DNA of 64,000 bases from Polynucleobacter necessarius (GTDB lineage: Bacteria > Pseudomonadota > Gammaproteobacteria > Burkholderiales > Burkholderiaceae). Where the stretch lies: the NCBI RefSeq assembly GCF_900095175.1, contig NZ_LT606946.1:250712-314711 (forward strand). Direction: 5' to 3'. A model generated the notes under the pieces. That model ran no database searches, was not told the origin of the DNA, and was given only the letters and a program-made list of their open reading frames with translations. Every line of letters starts with the position of its first letter. Position 1 is the first letter of the stretch. This document shows positions 10,328-18,013 of the stretch, one piece after another. A program made the translations under genes and the position numbers.

Positions 10328-10540
10328 ATGAAATGTAACGTCGGTGATATCGATCGTATCTTAAGAATCTCAGTGGGCATTGTGCTGGTTGTGCTTGCAG
10401 CTAACGGTATCGTGGGCTGGTGGGGTTGGCTTGGATTAATTCCATTGGCTACGGGTATTTTCCGTTTCTGCCCAGCTTACCCATTATTGGGAATGAATTC
10501 TTGTGGAACTTCATGCGGTAAAGATTCTTGCTGTAAGTAA
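10328..10540 (+). CDS. DUF2892 (YgaP-type transmembrane) protein
   Basis: A 70-residue membrane protein opening with MKCNVGDIDRILRISVGI, two hydrophobic helices with GWWGWLGLIPLATG, and a cysteine-rich C terminus (SCGTSCGKDSCCK). The pattern is that of DUF2892 proteins, often encoded with or fused to rhodanese domains in sulfide-response clusters. The Cys-rich tail is longer than in many members and could bind persulfide or metal. It follows the ArsR-type regulator and is intact. Confidence 0.85.
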   Translation: MKCNVGDIDRILRISVGIVLVVLAANGIVGWWGWLGLIPLATGIFRFCPAYPLLGMNSCGTSCGKDSCCK

Positions 10541-10546
10541 GTCTTC

Positions 10547-11009
10547 TTAAGTTTGATTAAGGCGTATTGAGAAATAAAACTCAATGCGCCTTATTTCCTT
10601 TTGGGGAAACCACTTTTTTTGCATAAACGCAGTGCAAAAAAAGATGGTAAAGAATGCGAGGCCAATTATCCAGTGGGTTGTGATGACGCTACCTCGAATT
10701 TCTTCAGGGCCGTAGTACAACAGGGCGCCCGATATCAATAAAGTAGCCAAAAGGCCAATTGGCTTAAACCGCTCCACAGCTTCCTCTTAGACTTTAGGCC
10801 CGCCTTTAGGTGAAAGGGTAAGACTGAGCCCAAAGCCATCGTAGCAATCATTGCGGCAATGCCATGCCACATCAATATAGTGTGAGCGCCCAATGCAGCA
10901 CCTTGAATGTGAAATTCATGCCCAAGCAAATAGGCTGTGCCGGTAAGAGAGCAGCTCAACATTGCAATCAGTACAAAATATCTTTGCCAAGGCGACTGGT
11001 ATTTTTCAT
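10547..11009 (-). pseudogene. Four-helix haem-b-like membrane protein of a flavinylation operon, frameshifted
   Basis: The ATG at 11007-11009 overlaps the apbE stop by four bases. The N-terminal frame needs one more A in the run near 10983-10985 to read MKNTSRLGKRYFVLIAML, and one more T at 10740-10742 to join FWLL to LISGALLYYGPEE. The restored protein has about four membrane helices with several histidines (LLGHEFH, GAHTILMWHG, HWIIGL), the arrangement of a di-haem b-type cytochrome subunit. The present C-terminal codons run through the terminator hairpin, so an extra A near the end may also have removed the original stop. It would carry electrons across the membrane to the flavinylated partner protein. 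Confidence 0.65.
10559..10592. terminator. Bidirectional hairpin terminator
   Basis: A 13-bp stem (10559-10571 with 10580-10592, one G-U type mismatch) encloses an A/T loop and has T tracts suitable for both strands. It terminates the DUF2892 message and lies at the end of the convergent membrane gene. Confidence 0.7.
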
Positions 11010-11834
11010 GAGGTGAGCGTGTTGGGAATTTTGATAGCCTGGGCAGAAAAATGACTCAAGCAGGGGTGTTGGGTATCCCCAGAAATACTTACTACCTTGG
11101 TTAAGGCATCGGCATAGACGCATTCATTAGCGATGACTGAGTAAGACTCTGAAAACTCAATATGCTCTTGATTGAGCGGGTTGACCACATAGCTTTTGGC
11201 ATCCACGTCGCGCTTTGAAAAGTAGAGGCTACTAGTCGCAATAGCACCTAACTTCATACTGCCAATCTGAATTAACTCCAGAGGGCTTGCTTGGATTTCG
11301 AACTTGAATGTCTTGCGCTTCATCACCAAAGAGTCTCATATCACCTCCAGCATTGACCGAGCCAAATGGGATGTCGTTAGCAAGTAAAACCTCTACTGCT
11401 TTATCAACTGCATACCCTTTGGCAATGCCACCAAGATCAAGGCAGAGTGGGGGCTTAGATTGAACCAAGTTTGACCCAATAAAGAGTAGACCTTCAATGC
11501 CTCCAAATGACTGATCAATCAAGCTGACATGCTTTGGAAGTAGACCTGCTTGTACTAGGTGATGACCAACCCCACAATTAAATATACCTTGAGACTCAAT
11601 ATGAATCTCTTTGGCAATGGCCAGCACCTCAGCTGTCCAGGAGTGAATACGAATTGGTTCTAAATGGGATCTAGCATTAATTTGAGAAAGCTCACTCTCT
11701 GGATCATGAAACCCCATCAGGGATTGAACTTGTTCAATCGCAGTGAAGGCCATCTCTATTGCATGGATTGAATGTGCTCCATCTTCAGTTGAAATTTCAA
11801 CAAAGGTACCTAAGAGTGGTTTGCAGCGAATCAT
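11006..11834 (-). pseudogene. apbE: FAD:protein FMN transferase ApbE, frameshifted
   Basis: ApbE transfers FMN from FAD to a Thr of periplasmic proteins. The family motifs CLDLGGIAKGYAVDKA and SVNAGGDMRLFG are present in the first 180 residues. The reading frame shifts at the C run seen as GGG at 11283-11285; removal of one C joins VRNPSKP to LELIQIGSMKLGAIATSS and the frame continues to 11006. The ATG overlaps the stop of the FMN-binding gene by four bases and its stop overlaps the next gene likewise, so the three genes are translationally coupled. No lipobox or Tat motif is visible at the N terminus. Confidence 0.85.
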
Positions 11835-12385
11835 TTTGCTTTGGGTGCTTGGGATTGGTTTTTGAGAGCTATCTCATAAAGCACTGCGACACGTTTGACG
11901 CCATCGGTGAGATGTTTGCAGGATAGGGTTGCGCCACCAATATTTTGAATATCTTGGTTAAGCTTAATGGGGTCTGACGCAGTTTTACCAACAAACTGAT
12001 TGCGCCACTGGGCTTCAGCCACTTCGTAGCCATAGGATTCAACATAGTCTAAGATTTCAATGCCGGTGACTGCACCTGATGGGCTTAGTGCAACGGCATA
12101 AGTAATCATTTCGTGCTTACCCACCACCTCATCTACGATGAACCAACTTCCGTCAGTTGCCCTCCAAATTCGATCTCCTTGAAAAGCCTGCCGAACACTC
12201 GATGCAGAGTGCATTTTGTCTTGTAGTTCATCTGTAATGATGGTGGGATTTTTGCTAAGCGGTTTATTGGGTATAAGTATTTTTTGCGCTTGTTCCATAG
12301 ATACGTAAATCTTGGCATGCGCGACTATCGGCATCGTTGTTGCGGCCAGCCCAATGATGAATAGAGGATGAGGTTTCCAGTTCAT
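11831..12385 (-). CDS. Periplasmic FMN-binding domain protein, ApbE substrate
   Basis: A 184-residue protein with a signal peptide (hydrophobic FIIGLAATTMP, cleavage near VAHA-K) and an FMN-binding domain of the RnfG/NqrC/NosR type. The motif DIQNIGGATLSC near residues 145-156 fits the ApbE target pattern in which the Thr of G-A-T receives FMN covalently. The next gene is apbE itself, overlapping by four bases, which supports that role. It probably shuttles electrons outside the inner membrane. It is intact, but its flavin transferase is frameshifted. Confidence 0.85.
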   Translation of the reverse strand: MNWKPHPLFIIGLAATTMPIVAHAKIYVSMEQAQKILIPNKPLSKNPTIITDELQDKMHSASSVRQAFQGDRIWRATDGSWFIVDEVVGKHEMITYAVALSPSGAVTGIEILDYVESYGYEVAEAQWRNQFVGKTASDPIKLNQDIQNIGGATLSCKHLTDGVKRVAVLYEIALKNQSQAPKAK

Positions 12386-12418
12386 GTTCTAAATTCTTTT
12401 GCTAGAGGGTGATATAAA

Positions 12419-12598
12419 TTAATTAGCCAGCAATTCATTGGCTTCAAAGCAAAGCTCATCAAGATCTTCAGTGCTTTCACTTATCTGGGCCAAGGCCTCA
12501 AACATCATCAAAGCTCGCTCTCTCGCAGTGGCGCAATGGGTGGATTGAAACTTAATCAAATGTATTAGTGCGGCCATTAATAAATTTTGCTTTTCCAT
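12419..12598 (-). CDS. Small conserved-looking protein of the Fur-controlled operon
   Basis: A 59-residue frame starting MEKQNLLMAALIHL and ending FEANELLAN, with a predicted all-helical, acidic C-terminal half. A purine-rich stretch AAAGGTAACT precedes the ATG. It sits between the outer-membrane protein gene and the FMN-binding gene in a compact minus-strand operon. No family is recognised; a regulatory or assembly role is only a guess. Confidence 0.5.
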   Translation of the reverse strand: MEKQNLLMAALIHLIKFQSTHCATARERALMMFEALAQISESTEDLDELCFEANELLAN

Positions 12599-12633
12599 AG
12601 TTACCTTTAAATTAAAAATACGAGAGATCTTGT

Positions 12634-13548
12634 TTAGTTCAGCGGGAAGCCGACTTTGACGATAAATTCATTAACTGAGTGACTATCCCAAACGCGAGCA
12701 TTGGAGCATTCTGCGGTTCCGTCACCCATGCAGGTATTGCCTTTGAGTTGATAGCGCCAAGCACCAGTAACCCACCAGTCTTTTTCTGCGTAATGTAAGT
12801 TGGGACCCACAAAAGTGGCTCTTTGTACTTGGTTTTGTAAGTTATAGCTAGAGTAGTCATTATGAAAACGTGCCTCAACGCCACCAGACCACTTGGGTGC
12901 AAATCGATAGCTTGCGCCCACTAGGAAGTCCAGCATCGACTCAGGAACATTGCCATTGCCAACAAACTTCAATTGCTCATTTGCAACAACAACGTTGCCG
13001 GCTAGAGCTAATTTATCGTCAATAAAGTTGGACTGCAGCAATAAACGCGCTTCAATCTCATTCTTGTTCTTACCAATAGTTGGTTCTAAATACAGGCCAA
13101 CTCCGACTGGAGAGGTGACTGGATTTGTAATGCGATAAATTGCCTCTAGTGAACCACCCTCAATGCCACCTTTTCTGTAGGGTGAGGCTGGGTTATGTGA
13201 CTCTGGAACAGGTTGTCCGCCAGTGCACGAAGCGCTATCGCCACAAGCTTCTGGATTGGTGTAATTTTGATTTGCATTGACGTAGTAGGCATTAAGGCAT
13301 CCCGCAATCTGAAAGTCATTCGTGACGCCATATTCCAATTCCGATCTAGAAAACCAAGCGTTATAAGAGCCGGCTGCTTGTTGTTTATTGAGCTGTAAGC
13401 GCTGCTCAAACTCAAGCTTTCCTTTTGGCTGTAGATCTAGGGTGTAAATCCATCCAAACGCACCTTCACCCGCATTGGCGAATGAAAAGTGCAAGGCGGT
13501 GGCTAATAGGATGCTGAAGGCTACGAGTCTTTTGATGGTCAGTTTCAT
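12634..13548 (-). CDS. Outer-membrane beta-barrel-like protein (DUF6662 type)
   Basis: A protein of about 304 residues with a signal peptide (MKLTIKRLVAFSILLATAL, cleavage near FANA-GE). The mature part alternates polar and aromatic residues as in outer-membrane barrels (KGKLEFEQRLQLN, WWVTGAWRYQL) and ends with the hydrophobic strand EFIVKVGFPLN. It resembles DUF6662 proteins. ATG at 13548 is chosen because the signal peptide begins there; the open frame extends upstream into the Fur boxes. It is the first gene of the iron-regulated operon that encodes the flavinylated electron carrier. Confidence 0.7.
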   Translation of the reverse strand: MKLTIKRLVAFSILLATALHFSFANAGEGAFGWIYTLDLQPKGKLEFEQRLQLNKQQAAGSYNAWFSRSELEYGVTNDFQIAGCLNAYYVNANQNYTNPEACGDSASCTGGQPVPESHNPASPYRKGGIEGGSLEAIYRITNPVTSPVGVGLYLEPTIGKNKNEIEARLLLQSNFIDDKLALAGNVVVANEQLKFVGNGNVPESMLDFLVGASYRFAPKWSGGVEARFHNDYSSYNLQNQVQRATFVGPNLHYAEKDWWVTGAWRYQLKGNTCMGDGTAECSNARVWDSHSVNEFIVKVGFPLN

Positions 13549-13576
13549 GGTGATGGTGGTTAGTAAATACAAGTTA

Positions 13577-13593
13577 TTGAGAATGATTCTCAA
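13577..13593 (-). promoter_or_regulatory. Fur box 1
   Basis: The 17-mer TTGAGAATGATTCTCAA is a perfect palindrome about its central base and matches the 7-1-7 Fur core TGATAATNATTATCA at 12 of 14 positions. It is 29 bases upstream of the outer-membrane protein start, where bound Fe-Fur would block transcription. Confidence 0.82.
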
Positions 13594-13604
13594 TATACAG
13601 TAAA

Positions 13605-13619
13605 TAAGAATAATTCTCA
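13605..13619 (-). promoter_or_regulatory. Fur box 2
   Basis: TAAGAATAATTCTCA matches the Fur core at 11 of 14 positions and lies 28 bases from box 1, start to start. Paired sites of this kind usually give tight iron repression. Confidence 0.7.
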
Positions 13620-13694
13620 ATTGAAAAAATGACCCTGTTTGGCTTGGTGTTGAGATTTGACTGAGAACTTGCTGGGGCTTGTAAGATCAGGGCT

Positions 13695-13937
13695 ATGGAT
13701 TCAGAAGCCCTAGTGAAGCTGGTCACGATGAAGATGCCTTTCGGCAAGCATGCTGGCCGCGCGCTTGCAGACTTGCCGGGAAATTATTTGGCGTGGTTTG
13801 CACGCGAAGGTTTTCCTCAGGGCGAGCTTGGTCAGTTGCTGGAGCTAATGCACACCCTGGATCACAATGGCTTGCGAGGTTTGTTGGCCCCGATTCAAAG
13901 GGCTCATGGAATTTCTGCTCGCACTCGCGAACAGTAG
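13695..13937 (+). CDS. DUF3820 family protein
   Basis: An 80-residue protein with MKMPFGKHAGRALADLPGNYLAWF, the signature of DUF3820, a small domain found in many proteobacteria and described in databases as a putative quorum-sensing-regulated virulence factor; its biochemical role is not established. It is monocistronic, divergent from the Fur-controlled operon and convergent with the nuclease gene three bases away. The frame is intact. Confidence 0.85.
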   Translation: MDSEALVKLVTMKMPFGKHAGRALADLPGNYLAWFAREGFPQGELGQLLELMHTLDHNGLRGLLAPIQRAHGISARTREQ

Positions 13938-13939
13938 AC

Positions 13940-14974
13940 TTACTTTGAGTGCACTATCGCTACGACACGATTGCGTTCGTAGCTCACATTGGGTGAATCA
14001 GGTGGACTGCTTTGTGAAAGCCTGACCTGCATTTGCATTTGCATTTGCGTTTGCGCCTCAATCTCCTGTGCCAGACTCTGAGCCAACTGGAGATTGCGGT
14101 CGTATTGAAGCTCTATGCTGGCAACCTTTCCAGACTTGATGTTTGAGATTAGTGCCGCTACTTTCTCAGGTGAGTATTGGTCAAAAAAGATTGGATACCA
14201 GCCGCCGCCCACTCCTTGCCTAGGTACTGATGCACCCTTCGTCGCTGATTTGATTGACCTACTTTCGGCGCTCTCTACTGGTAAGTGAAAGTCGATACCA
14301 GTTTTCTGAATCAATTCAGCGTAGGAGATTGGCGCACTCATTTGCGCATCGTCGGCATTCTCGACCCAATAAGCCCAAGCCAATTTTTTATAAGGGTCAT
14401 AGACCAGTTTATAAAGATGACTTGGAATGGTGACCTTGCTTTTACCAATGCTGCCGGCATGACCAGTTGAGCCAGTGAAAACGTAGACATCACCTTGCGC
14501 ACGCTTGATATACATCCGAGTGGGCTCTTCGACCCGCTTTGCCCAGATACCTTGATTATTTTGCCTAGCCTGCGGCATCATATTTGCCAAGGAAAATGAC
14601 TGCGCCATTCCCCGTTCCCGTGTCATATCAGCAGCCGGCACGTTGTGTCCCCGGTCATAGCCACTGCCACGATAGTCAGCTAGTAGGGCGCGTTCATTGA
14701 TGGGCAGTCTAGCCTCTTCGTAAAACTGATTAGTGCGGCGCGGACGAGGCGCTTGAAGTTGCTCGCCATTTAACTTTTCGACGGTATAGATGGGCTTTTT
14801 ATCCGCAGGGGAGTAATAGATTGCAAAATCATCAAAGCAAAGGTCTCGCCCTACCTGGGAAGTGCTGGGTATTTGCTGAGATGGGAAAAGATCTTTGCAT
14901 TCATCGAAGACGGCGGATGCACTTAGTGGCAGCCAAAGCGAGCTTAATATGAAAAGTTTTACTAGGAAATTCAT
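13940..14974 (-). CDS. Secreted DNA/RNA non-specific endonuclease (NUC1 type)
   Basis: A 344-residue protein with a signal peptide (FILSSLWLPLSASA) and the beta-beta-alpha metal nuclease motif DRGHNVPAADM near residue 108, in which His is the general base, followed by a conserved Asn in SLANMMPQARQNNQGIW that binds magnesium. It would degrade nucleic acids in the periplasm or outside the cell. A Gln-Met repeat near the C terminus comes from a hexanucleotide tandem repeat, making the tail longer than usual for the family. It is intact. Confidence 0.88.
   Translation of the reverse strand: MNFLVKLFILSSLWLPLSASAVFDECKDLFPSQQIPSTSQVGRDLCFDDFAIYYSPADKKPIYTVEKLNGEQLQAPRPRRTNQFYEEARLPINERALLADYRGSGYDRGHNVPAADMTRERGMAQSFSLANMMPQARQNNQGIWAKRVEEPTRMYIKRAQGDVYVFTGSTGHAGSIGKSKVTIPSHLYKLVYDPYKKLAWAYWVENADDAQMSAPISYAELIQKTGIDFHLPVESAESRSIKSATKGASVPRQGVGGGWYPIFFDQYSPEKVAALISNIKSGKVASIELQYDRNLQLAQSLAQEIEAQTQMQMQMQVRLSQSSPPDSPNVSYERNRVVAIVHSK
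14028..14055. repeat. Hexanucleotide tandem repeat in the nuclease gene
   Basis: About four and a half units of TGCATT/TGCGTT (on the plus strand) encode the run QTQMQMQMQV in the nuclease C terminus. The unit is a multiple of three, so copy-number change would alter length without breaking the frame. Confidence 0.7.
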
Positions 14975-15119
14975 TGCATCTCAGTGTAATGAGTGTCGTC
15001 ACCAGGCGCTTGAAGTATTGTGCCAATTGTGTGATCGGGTTAGCTCTAGAGCTAGTATTTATCAGGGTTTTAGAGCCCAAGGCCTCAACTATTGATGGGC
15101 TTGTAAAGCAGGAAGATCA

Positions 15120-15272
15120 ATGTATCTTCAGCTAGATCCAATGATTCAGATAACACTACCTGTAGAAAATAAAGCTGCTGCAAATACTAGATGTATGGGT
15201 TTGCAGCGATTGCAGAAGCTCAGAAAGAGTAAAAAACTTGGGTTTTCGGCACTTTCTTATGATATGAAATAA
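15120..15272 (+). CDS. Small hypothetical protein
   Basis: A 50-residue frame beginning MYLQLDPMIQITLPVE has a good ribosome site (AGGAAG eight bases before the ATG). The opening resembles short hypothetical proteins of this bacterial group, but the later residues (QRLQKLRKSKKLGF) are basic and low in information, so the 3' part may be decayed. It stands alone between the nuclease and transglycosylase genes. Function unknown. Confidence 0.4.
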   Translation: MYLQLDPMIQITLPVENKAAANTRCMGLQRLQKLRKSKKLGFSALSYDMK

Positions 15273-15287
15273 GCGCTCACTAACTTA

Positions 15288-15375
15288 TATAAGTTATTGA
15301 ATTTAAACAATAAAATATCAAAAATTTGGAGCTGACTATAGGGGAGGCTTATTTCAAGACCTATAAGTTATTGAA
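15288..15375. repeat. 14-bp direct repeat pair
   Basis: TATAAGTTATTGAA occurs at 15288-15301 and again at 15362-15375, 74 bases apart (close to seven helical turns), in the AT-rich region upstream of the transglycosylase. It could be a paired regulator site or a remnant of a small duplication. Confidence 0.5.
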
Positions 15376-15391
15376 GCATCTTTCTTTATTC

Positions 15392-15420
15392 TTGACTTGA
15401 TATAAGAACCTTCTTAGGAT
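15392..15420 (+). promoter_or_regulatory. Candidate sigma-70 promoter of the transglycosylase gene
   Basis: TTGACT (-35) is followed after exactly 17 bases by TAGGAT (-10). The predicted start leaves a leader of about 65 bases before the ATG at 15494. Confidence 0.45.
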
Positions 15421-15493
15421 GGCTCATGTTTTTTACTTATTGCATTGCAACATAAATCAGAAATGTGATTTTTGGTGTGCTGCAAGACCATGA

Positions 15494-16477
15494 ATGATTA
15501 AAAGTTTTTCTGCTGATTCGAGTGACTTACAACTAGCCCAGCCCCTAGGCGATAAGGCTGCAAGGTTGTTGGCTCATGCACTTTCACCTGCCTATCGGGT
15601 GCTCAATGGCTTATTGATCGTGACGGTTTTCATGATCGTAGGGCTCTGGCTTTCCGGTAATGGCACTCAGGCGGGCGCATTTGATTTAGCTCGCATCTTG
15701 GTTCCAGAGGAAGCTCGCCAGATGGTTTGGCAAAACGGTTTAGGCGACGCCGATCAAAATCAAGATGAGACCCCAAAAGCTCTGGCTGATAAAGAAATCA
15801 CCAATGTGGTTTATGGCAAGGCTTTAGCCAACTCTAGCAGTGGCCTGACCAGCGCCAGGCAGCAAACAGTAGCCCTCCTGATGCCATCGGTAGCTTATGC
15901 GCAGGTGAGACCAATTTCCCACTTATCGGATCGCATTCCAGTTTCAAAAATAGATCCACAGGCGCTCGATTCCAAATTAATGACGTCAATTCAAAATCAA
16001 CGTGCAGTAGCTGACTTCTTTCAGAAGAAATACAGACTTGATCGCGCTAAGATTGAAGAGTATGTATCTAATACTGTATTAATTGCAAAAGAAGTCAAAA
16101 TTGATCCAGTCCTGCTGCTTGCAGTGATTTCAGTTGAGTCTAACTTCAATCCAATGAGCAAAAGTCATGCTGGTGCTGAAGGCTTGATGCAGGTGATGAG
16201 CGCAATTCACCAAGATAAATATGCGCTGTATGGTGGGGTAAGCGAAGCAGTTAAGCCAGAGGTGAATATTCGGATAGGTGCTTATATTCTGAAGCATTTG
16301 ATAGCGACAAGTGGCTCATTGCGTAATGGCTTGAAATACTATGTTGGTGCAGCAAATGCAGAGCATGATGGCGGTTACACCGATAAAGTCATGGCAGAGA
16401 GAAATCGTTTGATTAGTCTGTGCCAGCCAACGACGCAAAGTAAATTAACTTTGAATGGTAAAGATTTGCGCTCCTAA
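15494..16477 (+). CDS. Membrane-anchored lytic transglycosylase (SLT domain)
   Basis: A 327-residue protein with one transmembrane helix at about residues 37-55, a linker, and a C-terminal SLT domain (about residues 190-310). The catalytic Glu is Glu215 in ISVESNFNP, followed by the family motif GAEGLMQVM and the ALxYYVGAAN-like segment (KYYVGAANAEH). It would cleave peptidoglycan glycan strands at the periplasmic face with 1,6-anhydro product formation. ATG at 15494 is favoured over an ATG four bases upstream in another frame. It is intact and ends at a shared terminator. Confidence 0.85.
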   Translation: MIKSFSADSSDLQLAQPLGDKAARLLAHALSPAYRVLNGLLIVTVFMIVGLWLSGNGTQAGAFDLARILVPEEARQMVWQNGLGDADQNQDETPKALADKEITNVVYGKALANSSSGLTSARQQTVALLMPSVAYAQVRPISHLSDRIPVSKIDPQALDSKLMTSIQNQRAVADFFQKKYRLDRAKIEEYVSNTVLIAKEVKIDPVLLLAVISVESNFNPMSKSHAGAEGLMQVMSAIHQDKYALYGGVSEAVKPEVNIRIGAYILKHLIATSGSLRNGLKYYVGAANAEHDGGYTDKVMAERNRLISLCQPTTQSKLTLNGKDLRS

Positions 16478-16505
16478 ACCATTTAGTTTTTCTTTGGAAA
16501 AAATA

Positions 16506-16534
16506 AAGGCCACTCAGTTCTATTGAGTGGCCTT
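16506..16534. terminator. Bidirectional terminator between transglycosylase and FKBP genes
   Basis: An 11-bp perfect stem AAGGCCACTCA/TGAGTGGCCTT with a 7-base loop lies between two convergent genes, with A-rich sequence on one flank and T-rich on the other. Confidence 0.75.
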
Positions 16535-16559
16535 ATTACTTGCAGATACAGCTTTCGAA

Positions 16560-16907
16560 TTAATTGACTCCGTGCAGCTCTACATCAAATACCAACGTTG
16601 CATTTGGGGGAATTACACCACCAGCCCCACGTGCACCATAGCCCATTTCGGAAGGGATGATCAGGGTGCGCTTACCGCCAATCTTCATGCCTTGAACGCC
16701 CTGATCCCAGCCCTTAATGACATGACCCGCACCCAAAGGAAAGCTAAAGAGTTGGCCGCGATCTAAGGAGCTATCAAACTTCTGACCTTTGTGGTCAGGG
16801 GCTTTCTCATCAAACAACCACCCGGTGTAATGCACATCTACATGATTGCCAGCAGTTGCTTCTTTGCCATCGCCAACAACGGTATCTATCTTTTGCAGTT
16901 CGCTTAC
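16560..16907 (-). CDS. FKBP-type peptidyl-prolyl isomerase with an abnormal start codon
   Basis: A cytoplasmic FKBP of about 115 residues with all core motifs: [47 protein letters not shown], and [11 protein letters not shown]. It would catalyse proline isomerisation. A strong AGGGAG ribosome site is placed for a start at 16905-16907, but that codon is GTA, followed by SELQKID; related proteins begin MSELQKI. No ATG, GTG or TTG lies in frame nearby, and the upstream open frame overlaps the divergent gene. Translation may be lost or may use a rare start. The body of the gene is otherwise intact. Confidence 0.75.
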   Translation of the reverse strand, partial: VSELQKIDTVVGDGKEATAGNHVDVHYTGWLFDEKAPDHKGQKFDSSLDRGQLFSFPLGAGHVIKGWDQGVQGMKIGGKRTLIIPSEMGYGARGAGGVIPPNATLVFDVELHGVN

Positions 16908-16982
16908 GTTTATCTCCCTCTTAAGCTGAAATTGAAGGGCTAGTATATTCTGAGCGTAATCTTTTTGTTCGAGCAAACTCAC

Positions 16983-18013
16983 ATGACAAACTTTTGGCAC
17001 CATTCTGCATACCAAACCCTGACGGTGGGCTCGGACAATCAATTGCTGGTGACGGATGATTTTCTGCGTACTTACTTATTGCGCCCAGAGTTAAATCTCG
17101 TTCCTGAATACTGCGATGCAGAGCGAGCATTGCATCAACGTCTAAGTGAGAGTCCTCGTGCAGTCATTTCTGATCAAGACATTGCTGCGATGGCAGATCC
17201 TGATATCCAGGTGAACTATCAAGTTTGGCTGAGGTATCGAGCCAAGTTATTGGCAGCTAGTTCTTTAGAAAACTTCTACATGGGTTTGTTTAAAGGTGAT
17301 GGCGTAGATGTGCCGCCTTTATTTATTTCTCAGTTGGCGCAAATATTTATTCGGCATATCTTGGGCGAAGATTGCCATCCTTTAGATGCTCGCATGGGCG
17401 AGATCTTCTTTCGGACTCAGAAGATCACCGTGCTAGAGGACGGTGTCGTGATGGGTGCGGATGATGAGATGGTCACGCGCAATGCGAAAGCGGGGGAGAC
17501 TGGCAACATTCTGGATCTCCTGAAGAATAAGTCAATGTCCATGCGCTCGATCGATTTAGATGTCCTCCATGAAGAAAATGCTGATCTCTACTGGGAGAAA
17601 AATGAGGACCATGACTTTGCGGTCCAACTGAATTTTGGTCAAGCACCCATTAATCATTTTTGTCGCGTCCTTGAAAAATGGGTGCAACATTTTTTAGGTG
17701 CTCAGGTACGCATTACCCCAATGCAGCAAATCACTGATCCCAAATGGTCTTGGCATGTTGGTCTAGATGCTGCTGCAAGCGATATCCTCAATAAGCTCTA
17801 TAAAAAAGAGCCTGTAGATGCTGATGAGCTTGAGAGGGTGGCTTGAGAGGGTGATCTGTTTATTCCGCCTCGGACTTTATCGATGAGGCTGCTGTGACTC
17901 AATCCCAGGCTGGAAAACCAGTTTATATGGCTATTGCAATGAATGATGAAAAGCAACTCAAACTAAAGCCACAAAACCTGTTCTTCAATTTACCCTTAGC
18001 TAAAGCTTCCTAG
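16983..18013 (+). pseudogene. DUF6352 family protein, C terminus frameshifted by a short duplication
   Basis: The ORF of 288 residues from ATG 16983 has the DUF6352 pattern ([40 protein letters not shown]). It ends early because a 12-bp unit CTTGAGAGGGTG is present twice (17829-17840 and 17842-17853), adding 13 bases. A second change, an extra G at 17872-17873, is needed before the remaining frame reads FIDEAAVTQSQAGKPVYMAI through to the stop at 18011-18013. The ancestral protein would be about 338 residues. Function is not known. The restored 3' end overlaps the convergent MFS gene by 18 bases. Confidence 0.7.

Noticed and set aside
14895..15095. A 66-codon plus-strand frame overlapping the nuclease start
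   Set aside because: It is largely antisense to the nuclease signal peptide and has no recognisable content.
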